DNA from: Polyangiaceae bacterium
Lineage (GTDB): Bacteria > Myxococcota_A > Polyangia > Polyangiales > Polyangiaceae
Assembly: GCA_015075635.1 (NCBI GenBank)
Contig: JABTUA010000003.1
Coordinates: 558,001 to 622,000, forward strand
DNA length: 64,000 bases
Direction: 5' to 3'
Shown: positions 52,433-61,059 of the stretch, one piece after another
Layout of the letters: each line of letters starts with the position of its first letter
Numbering within the stretch: the first letter of the stretch is position 1
Made by a program: the position numbers and the translations under genes
Notes under the pieces: model-generated
What the model saw: the letters and a program-made list of their open reading frames with translations, nothing else
Told to the model about the DNA's origin: nothing
Databases searched by the model: none

Positions 52433-53847
52433 GGCTCTCCTTCGGCGCGCAAGATCACGGCGCTAGGGAAGCGCAGCCGGACCGTGGTCCCGCACTCCAG
52501 CGCGGTTTCGAGCTCGATGGTGCCGCTCGCGGCGCGCATGGTGGCGGCGGTCACGGTGAGCCCGAGGCCCGTCCCGTGCCCGCGCGGCTTGGTGGTGAAG
52601 AGCGGCTCGAGCGCGCGCTCGGCGACCTCGGGGGTCATGCCGCTGCCCGTGTCGGCGACCTCGACGTCCACGCCTTGCTCCGTCTCGCGCGCGCTGACCA
52701 CGATGCTGCCGCCGCTCGGCATGGCGTCCAGGGCGTTGATCAGCAGGTTGACCAGCATCATCACCAGCTGGTCTTCGATCAGGCGCAAGTGCGGCAGCCG
52801 CTCGGGCACGTCCAGCTCGAAGCGGACGCGGCGCGCGCGCGGGTCGTGCCGGACCATGCGCAGCGCGTCCTCGACGGCCTCCTGGATGCAGACGTCCGCG
52901 TGCTCGTCGCCCCGGCGCCGTGCGAAATCCGTCATCTCGCGCAGGGTGCGCCCGATGCGGTCCAGGTGTCGCTGCAGGACGCCCACCGAGCGGCGCACCA
53001 CCTCGGCGTCTTTCTCGTTTTCGAGAAGCTCCAGCTCGCTCGACATGGACGCGAGCGGGTTGGCGATGTCGTGGGCGATGCCCGCGGCCAGGACCCCGAG
53101 CGCGGCGAGCTTCTCCTGCGCCAGGAGCTGCGCCTCCAGGCGCTTGGCTTCGGTGATGTCACGGGCCACCTCCAGCGCGACCTCTTCGCCGGTCTCGGGA
53201 TCGAGCAGCGGGTAGGCGTCGATGCTGAAGATGCGCCCGGAGGCGTCGGCTCGAACGTCACCCAGCACCGGCGCGCCCTCGGCCAGGGCGCGCTGCCCCA
53301 CGCAGCCCGAAGCGCGGCACTCCTTGCCCTTCATCCGGCAGGGGCGCCCGACCTCCCCGTCGCCGACGACCGCTCGCGCGACCTGGTTCGCCTTCAGGAC
53401 GCGCCCCTTGCGGTCCAGCACCACGAGGCGATCGCGGAGCGCGTCGAAGAGCCGCTCCGAGAACTGCTGCGCCCGCCCGAGAGCGTGGGTGCGCTGCTCG
53501 AAGGCTCCGCTGAGATCAAAGTACGCTCGCGCGAAGGCCCCCTCGTAGCGGCGGCGCATGGAGCGGATGTTGAAGAAGGCCCAGGTGCCGATCACCACCG
53601 AGGTGCCGATCCCGCGGGCCATGTGCAGCCGGTGGATGTCGGTCGAGTCGAGCCGGTCGAGCAGCCAGGCCCGCTCGACGATCTCGTAGGCGAGGAAGAT
53701 GAGCAGGATGATCGCGGTGCCCACGCCGGCGGTCAGCAGGTAGGTCCTGACCCAGGACCGATCGACGCCGCCGTCCGTCGCCTCGATCGGCGCGAGCTCC
53801 CGGCGGAAGGTTCCGACCGGATCGACCGCGACGTTGCCGGAGTCCAT
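52429..53847 (-). CDS. Membrane histidine kinase with PAS domain
   Basis: About 472 residues from ATG 53847 (MDSGNVAVDPVGTFRR). Two N-terminal membrane helices (YLLTAGVGTAIILLIFLAYE, GIGTSVVIGTWAFFNI), a PAS domain with Cys pairs (GRPCRMKGKECRASGCVGQRAL, possibly a redox or metal sensor), a HisKA domain (AAGIAHDIANPLASM with His) and a HATPase domain (VEVADTGSGMTPE, GHGTGLGLTV). An alternative ATG at 53874 would place a regulatory palindrome at its ribosome-binding site. It is paired with the NtrC-type regulator and divergent from the molybdoenzyme operon. Confidence 0.88.
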
Positions 53848-53873
53848 GCCTCGCAGGATGACGCCCGTCCCCA

Positions 53874-53889
53874 TTCTCGGAAATGAGAA
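53874..53889. promoter_or_regulatory. Palindromic site 1 (TTCTC-N6-GAGAA)
   Basis: TTCTCGGAAATGAGAA: 5-bp arms with 6-bp spacer. Same arms and spacing as the site at 53948-53963. Lies at the upstream border of the kinase gene, so it may also mediate autoregulation. Confidence 0.6.
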
Positions 53890-53914
53890 GCGTCAGCCCC
53901 GGGCCGCTGCGACT

Positions 53915-53930
53915 TTCTCACCCGTGACGA
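53915..53930. promoter_or_regulatory. Palindromic site 2, degenerate (TTCTC-N6-GACGA)
   Basis: One perfect arm and one with two mismatches. Placed between the two perfect sites. Confidence 0.35.
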
Positions 53931-53943
53931 CGCTGGAGGCGCC

Positions 53944-53967
53944 GGCGTTCTCGAATTCGAGAACGCC
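53944..53967. promoter_or_regulatory. Palindromic site 3, perfect 24-bp palindrome
   Basis: A 24-bp perfect palindrome with centre GAATTC, containing TTCTC-N6-GAGAA at 53948-53963. It lies about 77 bp upstream of the predicted start of the sigma-54 transcript, a typical enhancer distance. Centre-to-centre spacing to site 1 is 74 bp, about seven DNA turns. Confidence 0.7.
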
Positions 53968-54005
53968 CCGGTGGCGCTGCCCGAGAAAAGCCGCGCGATC
54001 GCCGC

Positions 54006-54021
54006 TGGCTCGCCGCTTGCT
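54006..54021 (+). promoter_or_regulatory. Candidate sigma-54 (-24/-12) promoter of the molybdoenzyme operon
   Basis: TGGCTCGCCGCTTGCT matches consensus TGGCACG-N4-TTGCW with one mismatch. GG (54007-54008) and GC (54019-54020) have the required spacing. Transcription would begin near 54032, 45 bases before the alpha-subunit ATG. The adjacent divergent NtrC-type regulator supports it. Confidence 0.75.
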
Positions 54022-54076
54022 CTGGCGCCTTGGCGCCGCGGCAGTGTCGCGCGCGCACGAGCGGGAAGGTTCCGGA

Positions 54077-57000
54077 ATGAAACGCCAGCAAGCCCTGGGT
54101 CGCCGATCGTTCTTGCAGCTCTTCGCGGCGAGCGCCGGCGCCGCGCTCGCGAGCAGCGCCGACAAGGCGTGGGCCTTCAACTTCCTCGAGCCCGTGCACG
54201 TGGAGAACCCTCTGGCGGCGTATCCCAACCGCTCCTGGGAGGGGATCTACCGCGACCTCTACGCCTACGACTCGACCTTCACCTTCACCTGCGCGCCGAA
54301 CGACACGCACAACTGCCTGCTGACCGCCTACGTGCGCTCGGGTACGGTGGTGCGTCTCGGTCCGACCTTCCGCTACGGCGAGGCGTCGGACATCGGCGGG
54401 CCCGGACCCTCGCACCGCTGGGATCCTCGCTGCTGCCAGAAGGGGCTGGCGCTGGTCCGGCGCTTCTACGGCGATCGGCGCTGCAAGTACCCGCTGGTGC
54501 GCAAGGGCTGGCTCGAGTGGGTCAAGGCGGGGACGCCGCGTGACCCGGCGACGGGCAAGGTCGATCCGAAGTACCTGAACCGGGGCAAGGACCCGTTCGT
54601 GCGCGTGAGCTGGGAGGACGCCTTCGAGCTCGTGGCCCAGGGCCTCTCGTCGGTCGCGGCGGCCTACAACGGCGAGCAAGGCAAGAAGTGGCTGACCGCC
54701 CAGGGCTTCGACCCGGCGATGGTCGATGCCACCAAGGGCGCCGGGACGCAGGTCATCAAGATGCGTGGCGGCATGCCGCTGCTCGGCGTCACGCGCATCT
54801 TCGCCCAGTACCGCTTCGCCAACGGCCTGGCCCTCCTCGACGCGCACACGCGCAAGGTCGATCCGAAGGACGCGCTCGGCTCCCGCGGCTGGGACAACTA
54901 CACCTGGCACACCGACTTGCCCCCCGGGCATCCGATGGTCAGCGGACAGCAGACCTTCGACTGGGATCTCTCGCTGGCAGAGCACAGCAACCTGCTCGTG
55001 TGCTGGGGCATCAACTGGATCACCACCAAGATGCCGGACGCCCACTGGCTGACCGAGGCGCGCATCAAGGGCACCAAGGTCGCGGTCATCGCCTGCGAGT
55101 ACTCGGCAACGATGAACAAGTCGGACCTAGCCCTGGTGGTGCGGCCGGGCACCACGCCCGCGCTGGCCCTCGGCTTCGCCCACGTGATCCTGCGCGACAA
55201 GCTCTTCGACGTGGACTTCGTCAAGAACTTCACCGACCTGCCGGCGCTGGTCCGGATGGACACCCTCGAGCTCCTGCGCGCGGCGGACGTGTCGGGCCTG
55301 GGCGGCGAGGGAGGCCTCGCGGCGGAGGTGCTGGCGGAGGGCGCGAAGCCGCCGTCGCCTCCCGAGCAGAAGACGACCTACGTGCCGGACGCCATCAAGG
55401 ACAAGCTCGCGCCGTTCGTGATCTGGGACGAGAAGGCCAAGAAGGCGAGCAAGGTCGCCCGCGCGGACTACGGTAAGAAGGCCAAGGGCAAGAGCGGCGG
55501 CGCCGCGCTGACCGGCTCGTACCAGGTCGAGCTCGCGAGCGGCGAGACCGTGGAGTGCCGGCCCGTGTTCGACCTGATCCAGTCCTACGTGATGGAGAAC
55601 TTCGACCCGGCCTCGGTGGAGCGCATCACCTGGGCGCCGGCCGCCGGAGTGGAGGCCATCGCCAAGGAGATCGCCCAGAACCCGGAGAAGACGCTGTTCG
55701 CCTGCGGCATGGGGCCGAACCAGTTCTTCAACAACGACCTGAAGGACCGCGCCATCCTGCTGGTAGCCGCGCTGACCCGCAACCTCGGCTTCCCGGGCGG
55801 CAACGTCGGCTCCTACGCCGGGAACTACCGCGGGGCCTACTTCAACGGCCTGCCGCAGTGGGCCATGGAGAACCCCTTCGACCTCGAGCTCGACGCGCAG
55901 AAGCCCGCGCGACCCAAGACCTACTTCAAGTTCGAGAGCGTCCACTACTGGAACCACGGCGACAAGCCGCTCCGCATGGGCAAGGAGCTGGTGACCGGCA
56001 AGGGCCACATCCCGACGCCCACCAAGGCCATCTGGGTCTCGAACAGCAACTCGCTGATCGGCAACGCCAAGGGCCACTACGAGTCGGTGGTCAACACGCT
56101 GCCCAAGAGCGACATGGTCGTGGTCAACGAGTGGTGGTGGACGGCCTCTTGCGAGTACGCCGACGTGGTCTTCCCGGTGGACTCGTGGTGCGAGTTCAAG
56201 CACCCGGACGTGACGGCCAGCGTCACCAACCCGTTCATCAGCGTCTTCCCGCGCACGCCCCTCGATCGCATCTACAACACCAAGAGCGACATCGAGGTGT
56301 CGGCCGGGGTGGCTAAGGCGCTGGGCAAGCTGACGGGAGACGCGCGCTTCTCGGAGGCCTGGAAGTTCGTGGAGGAGGGTCGCGTGGACGTCTACCTCCA
56401 GCGCATCTTCGACGCCTCGAACATGGCGCGCGGCATCGACTTCCTGGAGGCCGAGCGCCAGGCCCAGGCCGGCGTCCCCACGGTCATCCAGTCGCGGACC
56501 TATCCGAAGACGGTGGGCTGGGAGAACTCCAACGAGGACAAGCCCTGGTACACGCGCACCGGGCGGCTCGAGTTCTTCCGCCAGGAGATCGAGTGGCGGG
56601 ACTCCGGTGAGAGCATCCCCGTGCACCGCGAGCCCATCGACTCGACCTTCTACGAGCCGAACGTCATCGTCGCCAAGCCACACCCGGCCATCCGCCCCAA
56701 GGGGCCCGAGGCCTACGGCGTGCCCAAGGCCCAGCTCGACAGCGAGGTGCGCCAGGCCCGCCACGTCGTCAAGCCCTGGGCCGAGGTCGAGAAGACGCGG
56801 CACCCGCTGACCGCCCACGACGAGAGCTACAAGTTCATCTTCCACACGCCCAAGTACCGCCACGGCGCGCACACGACCCCGGTGGACACCGACATCGTGG
56901 CGACGTGGTTCGGTCCCTATGGCGACATGCTGCGCCACGACCCGCGGACGCCGTTCGTGACCGAGAACTACGTGGACCTGCACCCCGACGACGCCAAGGC

Positions 57001-57550
57001 GTTGGGCATCGAGGACGGCGACTACGTGTACATCGACGCCGACCCCGAGGACCGCCCGTTCCACGGCTGGAAGAACAAGCCCGATGACTACAAGGTCGCG
57101 CGCCTGCTCTGTCGCCTGCGCTACTACCCGGGGACGCCGCGGGGAGTCGCGCGCATGTGGCACAACATGTACGGCTCCACCTACGGTTCCGTGCGCGGCA
57201 CGGAGGTCAACGCCAACAAGCTCGCGAAGAACCCCGACACCGGCTACCAGTCGCTGTTCCGCACCGGCAGCCACCAGTCGTGCACGCGCGGCTACATCAA
57301 GCCGACGCACATGACGGACTCGCTGGTCCGAAAGGACATGATGGGTCAGACGCTGGGTGCGGGCTTCGCGGCCGACGTCCACTGCCCCACGGGCGCGCCG
57401 CGCGAGGCGATGACCCGCATCACGCGCGCCGAGGCCGGCGGCCTGGGCGGCAAGGGTTTGTGGAAGCCGGCGGAGAAGGGCCTTACCCCGCGCCACGAGA
57501 GCGACGCGCTGAAGAAGTTCATCGCCGGCAAGTACGTCTCCGTCAAGTGA
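54077..57550 (+). CDS. Type II DMSO-reductase-family molybdoenzyme, catalytic alpha subunit (NXR-like)
   Basis: A 1157-residue protein with a Tat signal (LGRRSFLQLFAASAGA, cleavage after AWA). The N-terminal Fe-S site is Cys72-x3-Asp76-x3-Cys80 then Cys120 in CQKG; Asp76 replaces the second Cys, a pattern reported for nitrite-oxidoreductase-type enzymes. The landmarks NPLAAYPNRSWEGIYRDLY and FTCAPNDTHNC also recall NxrA-type sequences. It carries bis-MGD-binding segments throughout (for example GTQVIKMRGGMPLLG and WWWTASCEYADVVFPVDSW). GGGAAGG precedes ATG 54077. Exported with its beta subunit. The substrate (nitrite/nitrate, selenate, chlorate or other) is not determined. Confidence 0.92.
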   Translation: MKRQQALGRRSFLQLFAASAGAALASSADKAWAFNFLEPVHVENPLAAYPNRSWEGIYRDLYAYDSTFTFTCAPNDTHNCLLTAYVRSGTVVRLGPTFRYGEASDIGGPGPSHRWDPRCCQKGLALVRRFYGDRRCKYPLVRKGWLEWVKAGTPRDPATGKVDPKYLNRGKDPFVRVSWEDAFELVAQGLSSVAAAYNGEQGKKWLTAQGFDPAMVDATKGAGTQVIKMRGGMPLLGVTRIFAQYRFANGLALLDAHTRKVDPKDALGSRGWDNYTWHTDLPPGHPMVSGQQTFDWDLSLAEHSNLLVCWGINWITTKMPDAHWLTEARIKGTKVAVIACEYSATMNKSDLALVVRPGTTPALALGFAHVILRDKLFDVDFVKNFTDLPALVRMDTLELLRAADVSGLGGEGGLAAEVLAEGAKPPSPPEQKTTYVPDAIKDKLAPFVIWDEKAKKASKVARADYGKKAKGKSGGAALTGSYQVELASGETVECRPVFDLIQSYVMENFDPASVERITWAPAAGVEAIAKEIAQNPEKTLFACGMGPNQFFNNDLKDRAILLVAALTRNLGFPGGNVGSYAGNYRGAYFNGLPQWAMENPFDLELDAQKPARPKTYFKFESVHYWNHGDKPLRMGKELVTGKGHIPTPTKAIWVSNSNSLIGNAKGHYESVVNTLPKSDMVVVNEWWWTASCEYADVVFPVDSWCEFKHPDVTASVTNPFISVFPRTPLDRIYNTKSDIEVSAGVAKALGKLTGDARFSEAWKFVEEGRVDVYLQRIFDASNMARGIDFLEAERQAQAGVPTVIQSRTYPKTVGWENSNEDKPWYTRTGRLEFFRQEIEWRDSGESIPVHREPIDSTFYEPNVIVAKPHPAIRPKGPEAYGVPKAQLDSEVRQARHVVKPWAEVEKTRHPLTAHDESYKFIFHTPKYRHGAHTTPVDTDIVATWFGPYGDMLRHDPRTPFVTENYVDLHPDDAKALGIEDGDYVYIDADPEDRPFHGWKNKPDDYKVARLLCRLRYYPGTPRGVARMWHNMYGSTYGSVRGTEVNANKLAKNPDTGYQSLFRTGSHQSCTRGYIKPTHMTDSLVRKDMMGQTLGAGFAADVHCPTGAPREAMTRITRAEAGGLGGKGLWKPAEKGLTPRHESDALKKFIAGKYVSVK

Positions 57551-57560
57551 GGGCCATCCG

Positions 57561-58688
57561 ATGTCCAAAGTGAAGAACTGGCAGCTGGGTCGCGAGATGG
57601 ACTACCCGTACGACGACGCGCGCCCGAAGCGGCAGCTCGCGTACATCTTCGATACCAACAAGTGCATCGCCTGCCAGACCTGCTCGGTGGCGTGCAAGAC
57701 CACCTGGACCAGCGGCAAGGGGCAGGAGCAGATCTTCTACAACAACGTCGAGACAAAGCCCTACGGCTTCTACCCGCAGGCCTGGGACGTGAAGCTCCTG
57801 GACCAGCTCGGGAGCGCAGAGTGGAACGGCGAGAAATACGCCGGCAAGACCATCTTCGAGGCCGCCCCTACGGGAGAGCGCGCCCTGGGCTACCTGCCGG
57901 ACGAGGACGAATACGCCTCGCCGAACATCGGCGAAGACGTGGTCGCCGGCGAGGTGCAGAAGGGCGCCTTCTTCCAGGGCGTCCACCAGGTCTGGCAGTT
58001 CTACCTGGCGCGCATCTGCAACCACTGCACCTATCCCGGCTGCCTGAGCGCGTGCCCGCGCAAGGCCATCTACAAGCGCGAGGAAGACGGCATCGTGCTC
58101 GTGGACCAGTCGCGCTGCCGCGGATATCGGGAGTGCGTGAAGGCCTGCCCCTACAAGAAGGTCTTCTACAACATGATCACGCGCGTCAGCGAGAAGTGCA
58201 TCGGCTGCTTCCCGCTGATCGAGAAGGGCGAGCAGCCTCAGTGCGTGAAGACCTGCATCGGCAAGATCCGGCTGCAAGGCTTCATCAGCAAACCGGGCGA
58301 GGAGAAGGAGGACAACCCCATCGACTACCTGGTGCGGATCCGCAAGGTAGCGAAGCCCCTCTACCCGCAGTACGGAACCGAGCCGAACGTCTACTACATC
58401 CCGCCCGTCCATGTGCCACGCGACTTCCTGGGGCAGCTCTTCGGCCCGGGGGTGGAGCAGGCCATTGAGACCTACCGCAGCGCGCCGCAGGACAAGAAGC
58501 TCCTCGCCGCGCTGCTCATGTTCGGCAACACGCCGCGCACGCTGCACCGCTTTGCGGAGCAGAAGGACCACGCCGTCGGCTTCGACGCGGACGACAAGGA
58601 AGTGATCCGCGTGCCGTACACCGAGCCCTTCTACAAGCGCGACTTCTTCGATCAGAAGCGGAAGGTCTACCGGCTCAACGTCACCTGA
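57561..58688 (+). CDS. Molybdoenzyme Fe-S beta subunit (NarH/SerB/NxrB-like)
   Basis: The 375-residue protein has four cluster motifs: CIACQTCSVAC (Cys35-45), CNHCTYPGCLSACP, CRGYRECVKACPYKK and CIGCFPLIEKGEQPQCVKTC. In NarH a Trp in the third motif marks a [3Fe-4S] cluster; here it is Tyr (CRGY). No signal peptide: it would be co-exported with the Tat-bearing alpha subunit. Starts 10 nt after alpha. C-terminus KVYRLNVT. Confidence 0.95.
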   Translation: MSKVKNWQLGREMDYPYDDARPKRQLAYIFDTNKCIACQTCSVACKTTWTSGKGQEQIFYNNVETKPYGFYPQAWDVKLLDQLGSAEWNGEKYAGKTIFEAAPTGERALGYLPDEDEYASPNIGEDVVAGEVQKGAFFQGVHQVWQFYLARICNHCTYPGCLSACPRKAIYKREEDGIVLVDQSRCRGYRECVKACPYKKVFYNMITRVSEKCIGCFPLIEKGEQPQCVKTCIGKIRLQGFISKPGEEKEDNPIDYLVRIRKVAKPLYPQYGTEPNVYYIPPVHVPRDFLGQLFGPGVEQAIETYRSAPQDKKLLAALLMFGNTPRTLHRFAEQKDHAVGFDADDKEVIRVPYTEPFYKRDFFDQKRKVYRLNVT

Positions 58689-58708
58689 GACCGCGAGGAC
58701 GCGTCATC

Positions 58709-59608
58709 ATGCGTAAATCCCGATTTTTCATCACCGTATCGCTGCTCGTCGGCGCTTCGGCCGCGCTGGGCGGCGGCTGCTCGGGCAAGAAGGCCCCGGG
58801 CGAGAGCGGCGGTGCCAGCGAGCTCAGCGCCATCAAGGTGGACAAGGCGCCGCTCGAGGCCGCGAGCGACCTCTGGGAGCAGTCGCCCGAGATGATCCTG
58901 GAGCTGTTGCCTCAGGGCGTGGCGTTCCCGATGCTCCAGTCGCCGAACGTCTCCAAGCTGAAGGTGCGCGCCCTGCGCGACGGCGAGTGGCTGGCGCTCC
59001 GCCTACAGTGGGAGGACAAGACCCGGAGCGATCAGCTCGAGGTCGACAAGTTCACGGACGCGGTGGCCGTGGAGCTGCCGCTGGGTGAGCCGAGCAAGGC
59101 CAACCCGATGATGGGCGCGAAGGGCAACCCCGTTTACATCGCGCACTGGAAGGCGGTCTGGCAGCGGGACGTGGACAAGGGGCGCGCCGACGTGCAGGAC
59201 TACCACCCGAACTTCTGGGCGGACACCTACCCGTTCGTCTCGCTGGGCCACCCCTATCCGGTGACCGAGGCGTTCCAGTCGGCGAACCAGAGGCGCTACC
59301 TGCCGGGTCTCGCCGCCGGCAACCCGGTCTCCAGCCTGCACCGGCGCGAGCCGGTGGAGGAGCTGCAAGCGGAGGGCTTCAGCACGCTGGCCGATCACCG
59401 CTATCAGGACGCGCGCGCGAAGGGCGTCCACAAGGACGGGACGTGGCACGTCGTGATCGCCGTCCCGCTGCGCGTCGCCGATCCCGCGAACCCGGTGCTC
59501 CAGCCGGGCGTCGCGACGCAGGTGGCCTTTGCGGTCTGGGACGGGGGCGCCGCCAACGTGGCTGGGAGGAAGCAATGGTACTCGTTCGTGACGCTGAAGC
59601 TGCCGTGA
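58709..59608 (+). CDS. Molybdoenzyme heme-b gamma subunit (EbdC/SerC-like)
   Basis: A 299-residue exported protein with a signal peptide and Cys24 in GGGCSG (possibly lipidated, though not a standard lipobox). The domain is like the ethylbenzene-dehydrogenase gamma family (LKVRALRDGEWLALRLQWED, YHPNFWADTYPFVSLGHPYP, HVVIAVPLRVADP). In relatives Met and Lys coordinate heme b; Met75 in VAFPMLQSP is a candidate. It would take electrons from the beta subunit or pass them to periplasmic carriers. Confidence 0.85.
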   Translation: MRKSRFFITVSLLVGASAALGGGCSGKKAPGESGGASELSAIKVDKAPLEAASDLWEQSPEMILELLPQGVAFPMLQSPNVSKLKVRALRDGEWLALRLQWEDKTRSDQLEVDKFTDAVAVELPLGEPSKANPMMGAKGNPVYIAHWKAVWQRDVDKGRADVQDYHPNFWADTYPFVSLGHPYPVTEAFQSANQRRYLPGLAAGNPVSSLHRREPVEELQAEGFSTLADHRYQDARAKGVHKDGTWHVVIAVPLRVADPANPVLQPGVATQVAFAVWDGGAANVAGRKQWYSFVTLKLP

Positions 59609-60288
59609 ACAGCGCGCTCCTGCGCGCCGAGGGCTACCGCTTGCTGGGCCTCGCGCTCGCTTACCCGGCGGACCCCGAGGAGCTCCGCGCCGAGCTCGCG
59701 GCGGCCCCGGCCGAGCTCGACGCGATCGCCGGCCGGCTCCTGCCCTGGCTGGACGACGAGCTCCCCGGCGAGCACGCTCGGCTGTTCTCCCAGACCACGC
59801 CCGTGAGCCCCTGCGAGGGACACTACTTCGCCAGCGACAAGGGCGTGCTGATGGGGCAGCTCGCCAAGCTGTACGAGCTGTTCGGCGCGCGCGTGGGCGG
59901 AAGCGAGCGCGAGAGCGCCGACCACGTCGGCGTCGAGGTCGAGTTCGCGGCGCTGCTCTCGGTGAAGGAGGCGCTGGCCCTCGACGCGGGCGCCGAGGCC
60001 GAGGAGTCCCTGGCGGTCACGCGGCGCGCGCGGCAGGTGTTCATGCAGGAGCACCTCGGACGCTTCACGGACGAGCTCGGCGCGCGCCTGTCGGAGAGCT
60101 CGCGCCATCCCTTCTACGCGGTGCTCGGCGAGGTGCTCGCGCGCTGGGTGGCGGCGGATCTCGCCGCGAGCGGCTTCTGTGTCGAGCGCAAGGCCGACGC
60201 CGCTCGCCGCTCGCTGCCCGTCGTCGCGCCCGAGCCCGACGAGCTGACGTGCGGGATGGGTGGGGTGCCATCGAGCTCGCTCGGCTAG
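59575..60288 (+). CDS. TorD/DmsD-like chaperone (delta protein)
   Basis: The 237-residue all-helical protein has CEGHYFASDKGVLMGQLAKLYELFG and LGRFTDELGARLSESSRHPFYAVLG, typical of the TorD/NarJ chaperone family. It should bind the Tat signal and assist molybdopterin insertion in the alpha subunit before export. ATG 59575 is preceded by GGGAGGA and overlaps the gamma stop by 34 nt. It completes the alpha-beta-gamma-delta gene order seen in selenate, chlorate and ethylbenzene enzymes. Confidence 0.85.
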   Translation: MVLVRDAEAAVNSALLRAEGYRLLGLALAYPADPEELRAELAAAPAELDAIAGRLLPWLDDELPGEHARLFSQTTPVSPCEGHYFASDKGVLMGQLAKLYELFGARVGGSERESADHVGVEVEFAALLSVKEALALDAGAEAEESLAVTRRARQVFMQEHLGRFTDELGARLSESSRHPFYAVLGEVLARWVAADLAASGFCVERKADAARRSLPVVAPEPDELTCGMGGVPSSSLG

Positions 60289-60326
60289 CGAGAGAGGGGG
60301 CGCGGGCAGCGGCAGGGGGCCGCGGG

Positions 60327-60497
60327 AGAGCGTCGAGCGAGGAGGGGAGAGCGTCGAGCGAGGAGGGGAGAGCGTCGAGCGAGGAGGGGAGAGCGTCCAG
60401 CGAGGAGGGGAGAGCGTCCAGCGAGGAGGGGAGAGCGTCCAGCGAGGAGGGGAGAGCGTCGAGCGAGGAGGGGAGAGCGTCGAGCGAGGAGGGGAGA
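60327..60497. repeat. 21-bp tandem array, eight copies
   Basis: Unit GAGCGTCGAGCGAGGAGGGGA repeats eight times at exact 21-bp spacing. Copies 1-3 and 7-8 have CGTCGAG, copies 4-6 have CGTCCAG, so the array grew by block duplication. A single related unit sits at 62070-62094 in a dispersed repeat. Interval 60289-60505 holds no gene. Confidence 0.9.
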
Positions 60498-60505
60498 GCG
60501 GGACC

Positions 60506-60775
60506 TCACCCCGTGAACGTGAACCTCTCCCCGTCGAGCCCCACCTTGATGCTCGTGCCCTCCGCGTACTTGTTGCCGAGCAGCGACTCCGCCAGCGGAT
60601 CTTGCACCTGCTTCAAGATCGCGCGGCGGAGAGGGAGTTCGACGCGCTCCGGATCGAACGCACCGCGAGCGGCGCCGTGCGGATCGAAGCGCCGCCCGAG
60701 GCCGCCGAGCAGCTCGTGGCGCTCTTCCAGGGCATGGCGAAGCTCCTCGGTGCGTCCGCCGCCGCTCGACCCTGA
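60506..60775 (-). pseudogene. Clp ATPase C-terminal relic
   Basis: The frame ending at 60506 encodes LPLRRAILKQVQDPLAESLLGNKYAEGTSIKV-type residues, matching the C-terminal small domain of ClpA/ClpB-type unfoldases (PLRRAIQR-x-IEDPLAEALL). The segment before it (HELLGGLGRRFDPHGAARGAF) recalls the ...GFDPxYGARPL stretch but is altered, as after a frameshift. There is no AAA+ core upstream, so it is a degraded remnant. The upstream start, if any, is not meaningful. Confidence 0.6.
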
Positions 60776-60930
60776 GCCGGCTCCAGCGCCACGCGATCGA
60801 GGGCGCGAGCGCAGCGAGCAGCGGGCAGCGCGAGAGTGTCGCGCGGCGCGGGGAGAGCGGGAGCGTGGAGGAACGAGCGGGGGCGCCCTGCGCCCGCCCT
60901 CCGCGCCCGCCCTCCGCCCCTCGCTCACCG

Positions 60931-60966
60931 CGCTGCCCCTGCCCACTGCCCCCTGCACCCGCGCAC
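60931..60966. repeat. Dispersed GC-rich repeat, copy A (core only)
   Basis: Matches the left part of copy B (TGCCCCTGCCCACTGCCCC...GCACCCGCGCAC) but lacks its right arm. Interval 60776-61059 otherwise shows GC-rich low-complexity DNA and no gene. Confidence 0.65.
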
Positions 60967-61059
60967 CTCTGGTTCAGTGGGCGCATGCGCGGCTCTCGCG
61001 CCGCACCTCGCCGAACAGGGCGGGCACCTCGCCGCGCTCCGCCGCGCTGCGCGCAAGGT

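Noticed and set aside
55127..57568. Long minus-strand frame antisense to the molybdoenzyme alpha gene
   Set aside because: Val/Leu/Arg-rich composition without domain similarity; the plus strand has unmistakable enzyme motifs.
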